NCBI GenBank assembly: GCA_029224185.1
Contig: CM055191.1
Location: 8,878,536-8,942,535, forward strand
Length of the DNA stretch: 64,000 nt
From: Karalla daura
Lineage: Eukaryota; Chordata; Actinopteri; Chaetodontiformes; Leiognathidae
Direction: 5' to 3'
Below are positions 18,665 to 31,215 of the stretch, piece after piece (position 1 is the first letter of the stretch; each line of letters begins with the position of its first letter). A program made the translations under genes and the position numbers. Under the pieces are notes generated by a model. The model saw only the letters and a list, made by a program, of their open reading frames with translations, did not search any database and was not told the origin of the DNA.

Positions 18665-20280
18665 TCTGTACTCAAGTCTGGGTTGTTTCTGTTATTCTCC
18701 TCTGGGTATTTTGGCCGAGATGAAACTGCTTTGCTGCAACCATCCCGAACATCCCTCCCCTGCACCCCCAGCAAGCTCCCCTCACCCCACTTCCTGATTC
18801 AGGACACAACCCCGGGCCCAAGCAGGTGTCTGGCTGCTCACATAATCACATTTAAAGCTATAGATCTTAAAACTATAGATATATTTATTATTTTTTTTTT
18901 TTAAGAAATCACTCCAGAGAAACTACTGTTTTCACAAAAAGTGGCCACAAGTCGACAGCTTTAGCCTCTGGCTAAAAGAATGAAGACATACGTAGATGAA
19001 GGTTGAGGAGTAAATGCCAACCATGAAGTCCAGATTTTAAAAATTAGAATTATTAGAATGTACTATGTATTATTTATTATACATTAGCAGTACTTTCTAG
19101 GGATTGAAATACTACATTTTAGGTGATAAAACACCCAACAAGTTGAGGAAAATGCAGCTGTTGGAGGCTGAGGAAGCTGTGTACGTAATTATGTAAATTT
19201 TCCAGATATTAATTCTGATGCACTCGGAGGACAGTAATAAGGTAAGTAAATACTACTACTAATAATAAGTTGTGATTTTAAGCACAAAATGAATGAATTA
19301 ATCCAAGTCAGTGGAGCCAAAGCCATCGCTCCAAACTTCAGATGTAATTTGCGAATCTTTTTCGTTGACTAATCGGCCTGATCCACCGTAATGTGATTCA
19401 ACCGGGGGAAACGTAAATATACACATAAACAGAAAGACCCATTTTTTTCCCCCCTCCTTGGCAGATTTCGATGAACTCTCGTATATTCCTCAAGACTCTG
19501 ATGAGGTCCGAGCAGCTCATCAAAGGTCACAGTGACGACCGCAGCAGGTTAAGATGTGACTCAATGATTTGCAAACCGTGAATCACCACATAATAAACCC
19601 AACATTTAACAAATCATATCAGCACATGCACACACACACACACACACATACATGGAGTGAGTACTATGATGTAAATGAGCTAATTGACATTTCAAAAAAC
19701 GAATATATCTGGGAAGTGGTGAGTCAGCTTCCAACCTGCTGTGCCCTCACGTCTCTGTGAGACATGACCCGAGGTGACCATTGCTATGACCCATTCTGCT
19801 TTCACACGAATTCTCAAACACTGAGAAAGACCGGACAGACAGCGATTATTTTAGGCATTTCTGCTTCTGTCCCTTCACAAAAAAAACAGAAAAACACCCG
19901 AGCATGCCTAGAAAAATGTGTTTGAAATTCTCAGAAGCAAACCTCTGCCTTTTACTTTGAACATGAACATGGTGATGACTTCTCCTCACACACACACACA
20001 TACACACATTTTCTCGCAGGTTTCAAAGTTGCGCGGGGAGAAACCTCACAAGTCGCACAGCCTCGGCCGTGACAGTGAAACAGAAAACCTGTAATGAATG
20101 ATAAGCATGGGCCGCAGAGGAATGTGAGCTGCAAGTGCACTCCGTCATCACCACACACGTTTCCAAAAACTTTCCCTGTTTTCTGGTTTTTCTCCTCTAG
20201 CATGGATAAACACACACGCACACATACACAGAGGCATGCTATGGGCTGGCGAGGTGTCTGACCTTTCTCTGCCTGTGACA

Positions 20281-20362
20281 GACGTCCACCCATCCATCCG
20301 CCCATCCATCCATCCATCCATCCATCCATCCACCCATCTATCCATCTATTCATCTATCCACA
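20281..20362. repeat. (CATC)n tetranucleotide repeat
   Basis: CATC units with a few TATC and CACC variants, 82 bases. Confidence 0.95.
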
Positions 20363-20462
20363 TCTTTCTCTCCGCACCACCTCTCCCTCTTTGATGCTCT
20401 CTAATTAACTGACCTTGTTAGACCCAGTGGCATTAATCAACAGTGGACACTCTTTCAAAGAT

Positions 20463-20469
20463 ACACACA

Positions 20470-20516
<47 letters not shown>
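20463..20516. repeat. (CA)n microsatellite
   Basis: CA tract with one CAAA interruption. Confidence 0.95.
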
Positions 20517-20518
<2 letters not shown>

Positions 20519-20625
20519 AATTGGTCTGAGTAAAGAGAGGCTGCACAGACAGGCACTCACCTGGCAACCACATACTGGAGAAGTCCTTTGCTGCTATTGC
20601 TGCCGTCTTGGTCATACCTGTGTCT

Positions 20626-20626
20626 T

Positions 20627-20659
<33 letters not shown>

Positions 20660-20695
20660 GTGAGAGAGAGAGAGAGAGAGAGAGTGTGTGCTGCT
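20626..20695. repeat. (TG)n(GA)n compound microsatellite
   Basis: TG run followed by GA run on the same strand. Confidence 0.95.
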
Positions 20696-21006
20696 ATGTT
20701 ACAAACTCTCCCTCACCCTCTCTGTCTGTCTGTCTATGTGTGTCTACCCCAAAAGGAGGAGTGTATGAAATCATATGGTTGAGAGAATCACTCTCGCCCT
20801 CCCCTCTTCTTTCTCTCACTCACACATGAGAGTCCACACCCCCCGGGCCCCTCCTCCTCCTCCCTCCCTCCCCCCCTCCCACCCTCCCTCCACCCCTCCA
20901 CACCACCCCCCCCCCAACCCCCCCCACATCCTGCAACACACAACAGGAAGTAAGCCTCAAAAGAGTAGGAACCCAGCACAGAGGAGAAAAAAACACACCA
21001 AAGATA

Positions 21007-21054
21007 GAGAGAGAGAGAGAGAGGGAGAGAGTGAGAGAGAGAGAGAGAGAAGAG
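21007..21054. repeat. (GA)n purine tract
   Basis: GA repeat with GGGA and GTGA interruptions. Confidence 0.9.
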
Positions 21055-21649
21055 GGGACACACAAGAGGTTAGAGAGTGGGAGTGGGTGAATGAGTGAGC
21101 GAGGAGATAGAAGAGATAGACAAGGTGAAAAAGAGGGGGATGACGGGTGCAGATGGAAAGTGATGGCGCGGCTGGAAAGAGCCACTCACACACGTTTTGC
21201 TCACACACTCACTCACACATGGTCTGTCGCTCAAGAGAGAAACAAAAACTGCAGGCCCGCCAGTCGTAGAAAGAAGAGAGCGAGAGAGAGAGAGAGAAAG
21301 TAAGTGTGAGTGTGTGGCGTATAGTGTGTGATACATTCACACCACCCACTATTCAACAGTAGCCAGGTTTTCCTCGTGTCGAAGTGATTTCAACAAACTC
21401 TCGTGGCATGCTTTTGTCAAGTAATGACTCATCATGTCCGTCTCCGACCACCTCCACCCCCATCCCCACCCCCACCCCCCGCCGCCACCACCACCAGCAT
21501 CAGCGGCATCACACACCTCCTCCCCACGTGTGGTGGGTGAGGTGGTCTGTATCTGCTGGGAGAAGTTGTCAGAACATCCCCCGGTGGAGATCCTCCACTC
21601 TCCACCCCGGGCGGAGGGAAAAAGCCTGTCACTGCACCACTGACCACCA

Positions 21650-21667
21650 AACACACACACACACACA

Positions 21668-21732
<65 letters not shown>

Positions 21733-21739
21733 ACACACG
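21650..21739. repeat. long (CA)n microsatellite
   Basis: About 90 bases of CA with two CATA interruptions; one of the longest in the window. Confidence 0.97.
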
Positions 21740-22189
21740 CAGCTCAACTAATTCATTGAATAAATTAAAACACGTGCCTGTGATTTTAGAGTTCTGCATG
21801 CTCCACAGTGCCTTAAATACAGTTTACAGTATGTAAGATATATAAGTATATGTAAGTAGACTTCACTCATTTCTAAAGCGTGGTTACAAGCCTGGTCTGG
21901 ATGTGTGGATGAGACCATATTAGTCCAGGGTTTAGGGATAAGTGAGCCTGAGCATTTTCCTACCTAATGTACACTGAATTTACCACATTTCCATATCGAT
22001 GACACCTATAAATGAAAGAAAAGCTGTGTTTTAATTAATTAATTGATTAATCAATTCAGTTATGATCCCTCCTCAAGGGTGACTTTTTTAAAGCTTCCTG
22101 TGTAAATCTCTTCAAAGTAAAAGTTTTTTCACCTTTATACATAAATACATCGACCGGGGAGAAAATGACCAGACTCGGTCCAGACTTGA

Positions 22190-22204
22190 CCACAAGGTGG
22201 CACT
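22190..22204 (+). promoter_or_regulatory. CTCF-like site
   Basis: CCACAAGGTGGCACT agrees with the CTCF core consensus CCASYAGRKGGC except at the fifth position. Isolated motif match only; such motifs can also ride on repeats. Confidence 0.25.
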
Positions 22205-23607
22205 GTTGTCCCTCTGATCCCAATGCTGCTGCTACTGCTGCTGCTTAGGAGGAGGAGGAGGAGGAGGGTGAGGAAGACCACTGATCAGCCTCCTCTCTCT
22301 TTTCCTCCCTCTGCCCCCCCCCCTCACACACACACACACACACACACCATTCTTTCTCCCTCGGTCTGAGTTCACTAATTCAAAAGCTAACGGCAGCAGA
22401 GTTCCCAAGTTTAACCTTATAAATACTTTATGTGGTGATTTACAACGGCTCAATGTACTGCAGGACGGACAAGGAGTGTGGGGCGCTGCACGAAAGGTGC
22501 CCTCGGTTACACAAAGACCTCATATACATCAAGCACTCACTCACGTTTCTGATAAACGTCAACGTATCTCCACAAAGGGGACTCGAGCAGGAGAGTCCCT
22601 CGCAGAAGCTCAGCATTTGTGCGCCAGAAGCTGGATTTTTGAGAAAGATGATTTGTGGTGATTGCGGATTAACTGAGAGGCACGAAATCGTCCTGTAACT
22701 ATCTTGATAATTGAAAAGAAAATGAAAAGAAAAAAAAGAAACATCTCAAAAGAAAACGTTTTCTCCTTCAATACCACTGAATGCTCCCGGTTTGAGGATG
22801 CCACCTGGAAGTTTGATGGAGTTTTTCACTTTTCTGTGACATTTTGGAGACAAAAAAAAAAAGAAATTCATTAATTAATCAAGAAAGCAATCAGCCCCGG
22901 CAGGATTTATCGCCACCCGGTTCTTTTCTCTTCTTGTAATCAAATGATCGGCTAATATCACAGACTGGAGGGCCTGAGACAAATCCTCCATCTCGCCAAT
23001 TTATTTGCTCGTGATATTTTCATGATAACATTCTGGCCTTCATCGCGGGGGCATGAACAGACGGATTTGTTTGCCTACCTCCGAGTAATCACCCCAGAGT
23101 ATGAGAGTGTGTGTGTGTATGAGAGTGTGTGAGTGTGTGTGTGAGTGTGTGAGGCCATTGGCCGGGTCCTGTCCAAGGTCGGTGACAGACTGCGCGTCGG
23201 GGGGAGGAGGGAGGCGTATCTCGGGGTCAGAGGTCGTCTGGGCGGCCTGGCTATGGCCGTGACCTTTGTTCAAACTCCAATCTAACCGCGTAACTGGCAC
23301 CACGCGCGCGCGCGTCTTTGTGCGCGACACTCCTGTGTGTGCATACTTGCTCGAGCGGTGACAATGGGAGGCTAAATGCACTCCATGAATGCCTGCGTGT
23401 GCCGTACAGTTCATGGCCATGGGGGGCCATCCTGCCCCAAGGAGGTCTGAGCCTTGGTTACCATGGAGACCAGACCTAGCGCCACTTCAGTCCTCCCCGC
23501 CACTTAGATGATGTCGGGCCGATGGCGAGCGGTCTCGGATGGAGTCGAGCCGCACTAGCGCGCCGTCTACGCAGACGTAGCAACTTGGAAACAATGGGAA
23601 TGGGAAT

Positions 23608-23755
<148 letters not shown>

Positions 23756-23849
23756 ACAGTAATAATTTATGCATATATACTTTTAAAACAGATAAACACA
23801 TTTAAAAATAAGCATCACATTTAGCATTTACCTTCTTCACTTCATCTGT

Positions 23850-23850
<1 letters not shown>

Positions 23851-23880
<30 letters not shown>
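23851..23880. repeat. (CA)n microsatellite
   Basis: CA tract followed by ATACATAAATACATA. Confidence 0.95.
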
Positions 23881-23885
<5 letters not shown>

Positions 23886-23984
23886 TAAATACATACATGC
23901 GTAACTTCCAGAACACTCTTCACGTTCTTTTGCTCCAACTCAGTGCAATGCTAATTTCTTTCTCTTTTTTCAAAGTAAACATGA

Positions 23985-24033
23985 ACACACACACACACAC
24001 ACACAAACACATACACACACACACGCACACACG
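23985..24033. repeat. imperfect (CA)n microsatellite
   Basis: CA repeats with AAACACATA and CACG interruptions. Confidence 0.9.
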
Positions 24034-25165
24034 CCAAACGTACATGTACACACAATCTGATAGTGGGACCCCAGGGAGGAGGATGGGGGGAGGCTTGGGC
24101 CTCTAGAGCACCATCAATCACTCCACTGTCAGAGAGAGAGAGGGAGAGGCAGGGTGGGAGGGAGGGAGGGAGGTTTAGGGGTTACTAACGGAGAGAAAAT
24201 AGCGGAGGAGAGAGGAAGGGAATAAAGGAGTGGTCAGGACTGAAGGTGAGAGACAGGAATAAAAAGACAGGGGTGAGGCAGGTGGGAGGAGACTGTGCGT
24301 ATAATGGGTCGTTGCAGGGACAGTTCTGGGGTCTCCAAACCAGTTCGCCGTCCCTTCTCCCGCTCCTATATCTAGTGCAGCCTCCGGCCTGGAGCACACA
24401 CTGGCTCTAATTCATATAATCCATCATATTCCCTCTTCTTATAGAGGGTGCGTGTAAAGGGGGGGGGGGCAAAGCACGGCTCAGCGATGGACCCACCAGG
24501 TCCTATATGCACAGTCTGACTCTATTCTACAAGGTGAGAGATTTAAAATCCACTGTAGTGTATAGGTGTGTGCAGGTGTAGCCCCATGAGGGGCTGCAGG
24601 ATTATAAACAGTGGGTCTAGCAGTGTGAGGACTACAGAGGTTGAGGTTTTTGTATGAGAAGCAGCAGGGGCTAAAACACACTCACACTGTTGGCTACCAT
24701 GGGACCTTGCACCATCTCACACACGCATACATACCGCCTACACCTTTACAACACCTATTCCTCTCCTGTCCTAATACCTCTCAATCGGTCTTTTTTTTTT
24801 TTTTTTTCCTCCGGCCCCTCCATCCCTCCTCTCTCACACCGTTCCTCCCCTCCTCTCTATATCATCTCTGCAGCCCACAGGGAGCCGGGCTTGTCTAGAC
24901 AGACACCGCTCTCTCTCCCACAGCGCTAGCAAGGTTGAATCTTTCTTTCTTTTTTTTTTCCTCCTTCTTCCTTGCTCCGATCAACCCCTCTCTCCACTCG
25001 TCTTCCGCTTCTCCTTCGTCCTGCCACAGGAGTGGAGGGGCCCGCCAGGAGGAGGAACCGGTGGCCTTCACGGGCCTGCTCGAGGCCACTTTGGACTAAA
25101 CTGTTCACTTACTCTGACAAAGCAGCCTGTTGGGCGGAATTAGTCTTCATATCTCACCACTTAAA

Positions 25166-25210
25166 ACACACACACACACACACATGCACACGCACACACA
25201 CACACACACA
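25166..25210. repeat. (CA)n microsatellite
   Basis: CA tract with CATG and CACG interruptions. Confidence 0.92.
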
Positions 25211-25379
25211 AAAGAAAGGGGGAGACCTTAATTCATGGGATCTCTCCTCCCCATGTTCTTCAAAAGCTTTATCTTCCACCATCATCATCATCATCATCAG
25301 CATCATCATCCACTCTTTTTTCCCCCATGACCTCCCCCATCCTCCCCCTTTTCTTTCCTCTCTTCCTCCAATTTAAACT

Positions 25380-25464
25380 TTCTGCTCTCCTCTCCTCTCC
25401 CCTGTCTTTCTCTCTCCCCCTCTCTCTTTCTCTGTCTCTCTCTCACTCTCTCTCTTTCTCTCCC
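25380..25464. repeat. CT-rich polypyrimidine tract
   Basis: Nearly pure C/T on the plus strand; irregular TCTC and CCTC units. Confidence 0.85.
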
Positions 25465-25535
25465 AGACCTGCTGGTCAGCAGCAGCTGTGACATCACTGG
25501 CCACTGTTCTCCGCTCGGATTGGACACTCGGCCAC

Positions 25536-25548
25536 GTTGCCAGGCAAC
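25536..25548. promoter_or_regulatory. palindromic X-box (RFX-type) with nearby CCAAT box
   Basis: GTTGCC-A-GGCAAC is a perfect inverted repeat with one-base spacer and fits the RFX X-box consensus GTNRCC(0-3N)RGYAAC exactly. A reverse CCAAT box (ATTGG) lies at about 25518-25523. The pair looks like a promoter or enhancer module. Use by POU2F2 or by another transcript is unknown. Confidence 0.4.
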
Positions 25549-26157
25549 AGCAGCGAAAGGTCTCAGCGCGAGCGTGTGCGTGCGTGCGTGTGTGCGGCAG
25601 AGGCGCGTATGTGTGTGTTTATGTCTGTTTATAGCTACGTGAGTGAAAGGTGTGTGAGCGATTTTCCTCGCCTTGCCCTTTATCTGTGCATGAGGAATGA
25701 TCAGAACAGATCTACCTCTGCGCTTTATCTCAGATCAAAGCATGTAGATGATTGGGCTGCCTCGCCACACTCTCCTCCTCCTCCACCTCCTCCTCCTCCA
25801 ACACCACAGAAGAAGAAGAAGAAGCAGAAGAAGAAGAAGGAGAAGAAGAGGGATGTGTGTGCGTGGCGTTAATGAAAAAGAAAGATGGTACGAATGTGCG
25901 TGCGTGTCAGTGTCTGCACTTGCGTCGAACCAAATAAATGTGTACGTTCGTGTTGAATGTTGTGTGTGTGTTAAATGTGTGTGTATGTGTGTAAGCCCCC
26001 GGGAGCGGGTGGTTATTGTATCTGACACAGCGGCTCTTTCTCGCGCCTCATATTTCTGGGCCGATCGATTCCTCTGACTCCCGACAAGACAATAATCGCA
26101 CCTCCCTCTCTCACTCCATCACTACCATTATTACTGACCTCCCCAGGGAACGAACAG

Positions 26158-26235
26158 GGCGGAGGGAGGGAGGGAGGGAGGGAGGGAGGGAGGGAGGGAG
26201 AGAGGGATGAGGAAGGAAGGAAGGAAGGAGGGAGG
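26158..26235. repeat. (GGGA)n/(GGAA)n purine repeat
   Basis: GGGA units followed by GGAA units, 78 bases, all purine. Confidence 0.95.
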
Positions 26236-26540
26236 GTGAAGAATGAGATGGGGGGGACGTGGAGTTGACAAAATGAGCCTACAATGATGAAAAGGCAAAA
26301 TGTTGGAAAATGAGACAAGAGGAGGTGCCCTGGATAGGGGACATCTGCAGGGTGGTGCGAAAAAAAAAGGAGGAGAAGTTGACATTAGGGTGATGGAGGG
26401 ATGAGGTCTGAGGGAGGAAAGAGAGCAGGAAAGATAGGGCTGTGACATCCTGCGTGTGAGGTGATAGAGTGAAAGAAAGAGGGAGAGAAAAGCTGAAGCA
26501 TAACAGGAGAGGACAGGAAGGAGGAGGCTGCTGGACCGGA

Positions 26541-26618
<78 letters not shown>

Positions 26619-26622
26619 CACA
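26541..26622. repeat. long (CA)n microsatellite
   Basis: About 80 bases of CA with one CAAA interruption. Confidence 0.97.
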
Positions 26623-26871
26623 TTCACAAAAAGAAACACACCCTGGCAGTGTAGATCAGGGAGAGAGAAAGAAAAGAAAAGGACTGGGAGTGAAGGAAGG
26701 AGTGCAGAATGGAGGGACAATAACGGAGAGAATTAGTGGAGGAGAGATGAAGGATTCGCACTATCTTCTTCTAATAAAGGAGGGAATGAGAGACAGGGAC
26801 CGGGGGAGGGAGATAGAGAGGGGGTGGGGGTTAGACTGAGGTGAAAGAGGGAGAGACGCAGAAATATATAG

Positions 26872-26873
<2 letters not shown>

Positions 26874-26912
<39 letters not shown>
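26874..26912. repeat. (CA)n microsatellite
   Basis: Pure CA tract. Confidence 0.97.
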
Positions 26913-26914
<2 letters not shown>

Positions 26915-27044
26915 TAGAGATGGCTGTAGCGCTGTGGAGGTCAGCGCTCAGAAATATTATTAAATTGACAAGAGTACAATAGTTGATTGGCAGGCTGACT
27001 CCTGTACTGCCATTCAGAGAAGAAGAATGGAGACAAGGACTCAC

Positions 27045-27078
27045 ACAAACACTCACGCATGCACACACACACACCCTT

Positions 27079-27111
<33 letters not shown>
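27045..27111. repeat. interrupted (CA)n microsatellite
   Basis: Two CA blocks separated by CCCTTAAACA. Confidence 0.92.
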
Positions 27112-27112
<1 letters not shown>

Positions 27113-27220
27113 CATGCATGCACATCTGCAGCTTCATTGAACAATCAACACAGCATGAGGAAATGTGGACACACACATGCACACACACATCTTTTGTCTG
27201 TTTTGTGCAAGCGTGTGGTG

Positions 27221-27262
27221 TGTGTATGTGTGTGTGCGTGTGTGTGCGTGTGTGTGTGTGTG
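27221..27262. repeat. (TG)n microsatellite
   Basis: TG repeats with TATG and TGCG interruptions; opposite phase to the CA block 110 bases before it. Confidence 0.92.
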
Positions 27263-27536
27263 GCTGCCTGCGTGGGCCTGTCACTGCTGTGTCTCGATGC
27301 TTTGAATCCAGATTACAATTACAGTAATTGGCTCTCAATTCATGGGATTGCTGTTTGACCCCCTCACCTCTCTTTCTCTCACTCTCTCTCTCACTCGCTC
27401 ACCCATCCCCACACATTTCACCTCTTCCTCCTCCTCCTTCTCCTCCACCTCCTCATCAATATTCTTCCACCTCCTCTCTACCTGTATCGCTACATCCATC
27501 TTTCTTTGGGTGAAACCCCCTCCCACCAATCCCTCC

Positions 27537-27538
<2 letters not shown>

Positions 27539-27607
<69 letters not shown>
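27539..27607. repeat. long (CA)n microsatellite
   Basis: About 69 bases of uninterrupted CA. Confidence 0.97.
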
Positions 27608-27609
<2 letters not shown>

Positions 27610-27975
27610 TCCCCAGATAAAAGTATCCTTCCTTCTCATTTCCCATTCATTCTTTCACTTCTTTACTCTACACACTTTTTTTGTCTCCCTTTCCTCCCAC
27701 CTTTCTGTAAGATAGTTGGGGTGGGGGGGTGGGAATCTATTGTGTACTTTATTCATGCTATATTTATTATGGAGAGATATCTGTTCAGCTATACAGTCAG
27801 GGGGATATATTGTGCATTTGGGGAAAGAGGTGAAAGAGCGATAGATAAAAAGGAGGAGGTAAAGAAAGGGGGTGATAGAGGTGGTGGTGATGGTGTGTTG
27901 GGGGTGCGAGGAGGAGGAGGAGGAGGAGGAAGAGGGGGGTTAGGAAATTGGTCTGGCTAGCGGAACAGCTTTTCA

Positions 27976-28036
27976 CCTCTCTCTCTCTCTCTCTCTCTCT
28001 TTTTCTCTCTCCCTCTCTTTCTCTCTCCCTCTCTCT
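27976..28036. repeat. CT-rich polypyrimidine tract
   Basis: CT and CCCT units; nearly all pyrimidine. Confidence 0.92.
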
Positions 28037-30114
28037 ATTCTGCTTTGTATTCTGCAGAGATGACAGGGGGAAAGCTTTATTGCTCCGAGTTTGTATCGAT
28101 CGGGGCCCCTCTGAGGGGGGAGGCCGGGGGACGCGCTGAGCAGGCCCTTTCTCAACGACCGCAGCTCCAGCAACCCACCCACACTCCCCCTCCCCCTCCT
28201 CCTCCTCCTCCTCACCCCCCCCAAAACCTCCCCTACTCTCCTCTCCTCTCCCCCTCCTCCTCCTCCTCTGCCTCTGCCTCTCCTCCTTCTTCCAAACCCT
28301 CCTCTTGCTCTTGCTCGCTCTGAAATTCAAATTCAAGGCTCTTATTCTCAAAGGTTAGGAGAGGGAGAGCACGAGGAAGCAGGGAGAGAGACGGAGAGAT
28401 TGAATGAAAGAGAGATGGAGGCGTCTGGCTTCTTCCCCTGACCGAGGCCTTGAATGGAGCTGGGATCTGATAAGCAGCGGCCGCAAACACAAACAAGGGA
28501 AGAAATAAGCGGAATAAAGGAGAGCAAAAAAAAAAATTGCTAAAAGGAATTTATCAACCTCCCCACCCCCTTGTCCTCTCCTTTTCTTTTCTTCCTCATT
28601 TTTTCACCTTTTTCTTCTCTCCTGTATGTCCATTTCCTGGGGTGACATAGATTTTGTGGGCAGGTGAAGAATGAACCAGTGTCGTGTCCAGAAGTGATCA
28701 GCTGCCAAGAACTGATCTCCATCCATGAAAAGTGCATTTTATGGATGGAAAATCAGTTTCAAATACATTGAAAAAAAAAAAGAGGACTTTTTTAGAATCA
28801 AGAAAATAAAACAACTGAAAATAATTGCATCATCTGCAAATCGTGTTTAATATAATCTAGTTTCCGTTGATAAATAAGGGTATCGGACATACCATATATA
28901 ACGTTTTTGATAATGCTTTAAACTTCTGGAAATCGGCAGGAATCAGTTTTTGGCAGCTGATCACTTTTGAGTGCAACACCGGGGGGTCCGAACATATATA
29001 AACCCCTCCAAGGGGATCCTGGGAAAAGAATAAAGGATGTCCGGATGATGAATAGATAGATGATAAATGAATAGATAGATGAACACTACAATTAAATATG
29101 TCTCACACCTGATTGCAAAACAGAAATCTCCACAAAGCAGGGAGCCGAGATAACAAATCACGGCTTCTTGTTTTCCCCTTCCCTTCTGTTTGACAAGCGT
29201 TGAATAAAAGGGGGCAAGACCCAACGTCAAAGCCGCGGCCAACTGACCAAACACTGCCCTCGTAGGTGGAAGTGTCCATGTGTGCACGCAGATGCACGCA
29301 CGCACACACACACAGCCTATTTATCCGTTAATGGCATGCACAGCGCTGCAGCCAGGCTGGGGAGGAGAACAGATTGTCCATCGGAGGGGGGGGGGGGGTT
29401 ACAGGGTTCAAGTCCATGACCAGAGGGGCTGAAGCAAGGTTAGGGGGTGGTAGGTTCAACTCCCCGGGGACCGAGGAGGATCCCCTGCTGTCTCCCATCC
29501 CGACCCCAGCCCACTCCCACACCCCCCTTTAAAACCTCCTCCAGGACAATGTAACCCCCTCCGCTTCACTTCCCTCCTCCCTTCTTTTCTCCTCTCCGTC
29601 CCACTGCTGGCCCTTTTAAAGCCTTTGCTTAGTCCAATCACACACACACACACATACATGTAAACCTGAGCCGGGGCCGCAGACCTGCACGCGGCTCATA
29701 AACAAACACAAACACATGTGATCGGACGGATAACTTGGCGCCGCTCGCAGAAATATATTCATACGGCCCTAACAATTCAAATACAAATGATTTGCTCCCG
29801 CTATCTTTTGTTTTCCCATATTACAGCGGATCATTTTCTCTTCCACCTGCACCGTGATTGAAAGCGTTTCTTCCCCTTCCCCGACTCCATCTCACTTACT
29901 CCTCTTGTGGTAAAGACCAAACAGAAGCGCGGCGTTGCCTCGGCTATCAGTTGCAGCAGATGCGAGTGGATATGAGATATTTGTGTAAACATTGGATACA
30001 TATACTGTATATATATTGTCATTGATATTGCCTGTGTGGTTTACGTGCGGCTCCAGATCGAGCACAGTGATAGAGTGTACATCAGAGACTCTCTGCTGGA
30101 TTCTACACGTCTGA

Positions 30115-30160
30115 CACACACACACACACACATGCACACACACGCACACACACACACATG
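30115..30160. repeat. imperfect (CA)n microsatellite
   Basis: CA with CATG and CACG interruptions. Confidence 0.92.
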
Positions 30161-31074
30161 CACTGGTGTGCACGCACTCAGACACAGAGTGGAATAACCT
30201 GCGGGCCTATAACCTGCCTTGTTGGCAGGATGGGGGGGATGCATTATTAAACACGTAGGATTTCATATGTAGAGAGAGAATATGAATGCTGCACTGGGTC
30301 CAACTGTGTACATTCACTTGTCTTCACTCTTGTATATTTTCCTTGGAATCATATTTATTTCAGGCGATTGACTCAAGGAGTGATTCTCCTCCACTTCTCT
30401 CAACCCACCAAATATGTAAATCACGCACCTGAACAGACAAAACAAATTTCTGAGGTTTTTGTGGTGTTTTATTGTGCTTATATTTAGCACGTGTCCGTAT
30501 GCCAGAATTGAGGTGCACGCACGCTTTCCTGAAACTTTCAGCATTTATCAGAGTTGGACGTGAGTTTAGGGTAAAATCAAATCTCATGCCAGACGAGACC
30601 TCGAGTATGCCAGCATCAACTCTGAGTGAACTTGCTTTGTGTGGCTTTTTCTGGATGATTTCTTTGCACCTGGTTTTATACCCATTGTCAATACGTCATA
30701 ACTCATCTTTTATATCACCTCATATTCTTTTGTTACAAGCTCTGAGCTTACATTTTTGTCTTCATGCTCTGAAGGCCTGACCATTACTTTAATATTGCAT
30801 GGTATTCTATTGTTTCATTGTTGATTTCAATGCAATGCTTCCCTCCCTCTATGAAAAAAAAGCTGTCATTGAGAAGTTAAAAACTTGTGATATTCACAGT
30901 TTTGAGCGGCTGAATAGATAAGATATCACCATAAGGTGATAATATATGTATAACTTTATGATTTATAACTGTCTTAAGTGGTTCAACCATCTCTGACCTG
31001 GACCACTAAAGTGAGTAACCTGAAATAAACACAACAACAGGGTCAAAATGCTGTATATACAACATGCCTGTCCA

Positions 31075-31215
31075 TCCAGGACAGCTTAAGATTTATTTTG
31101 AGAAGAGTTTTCCTTGCTCCAAAAAACAGGTAGTGTCCAATATTGTACAGCTTTTAAAGCCCTCAGAGACTAATTTAAGATTTCGGGCGATACAAATCAA
31201 ATCGATCATGACTTC
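31075..31215 (+). mobile_element. fragment of a teleost SINE/LINE 3' region
   Basis: The order TGTCCAATATTGTACAGC, TTTTAAAGCCCTCAGAGACT, AATTTAAGATTT, CGGGCGATACAAATCAAAT follows the 3' consensus of a common fish retroelement (GTACAG..TAAAGCCC..GGGCTATACAAATAAAATTGA). Diverged and truncated. Family not resolved. Confidence 0.5.

Noticed and set aside
21349..21836. Thr/His and Val/Cys repeat proteins in and around (CA)n and (TG)n tracts, here and elsewhere
   Set aside because: Dinucleotide repeats are open in all frames; there is no start context or similarity.
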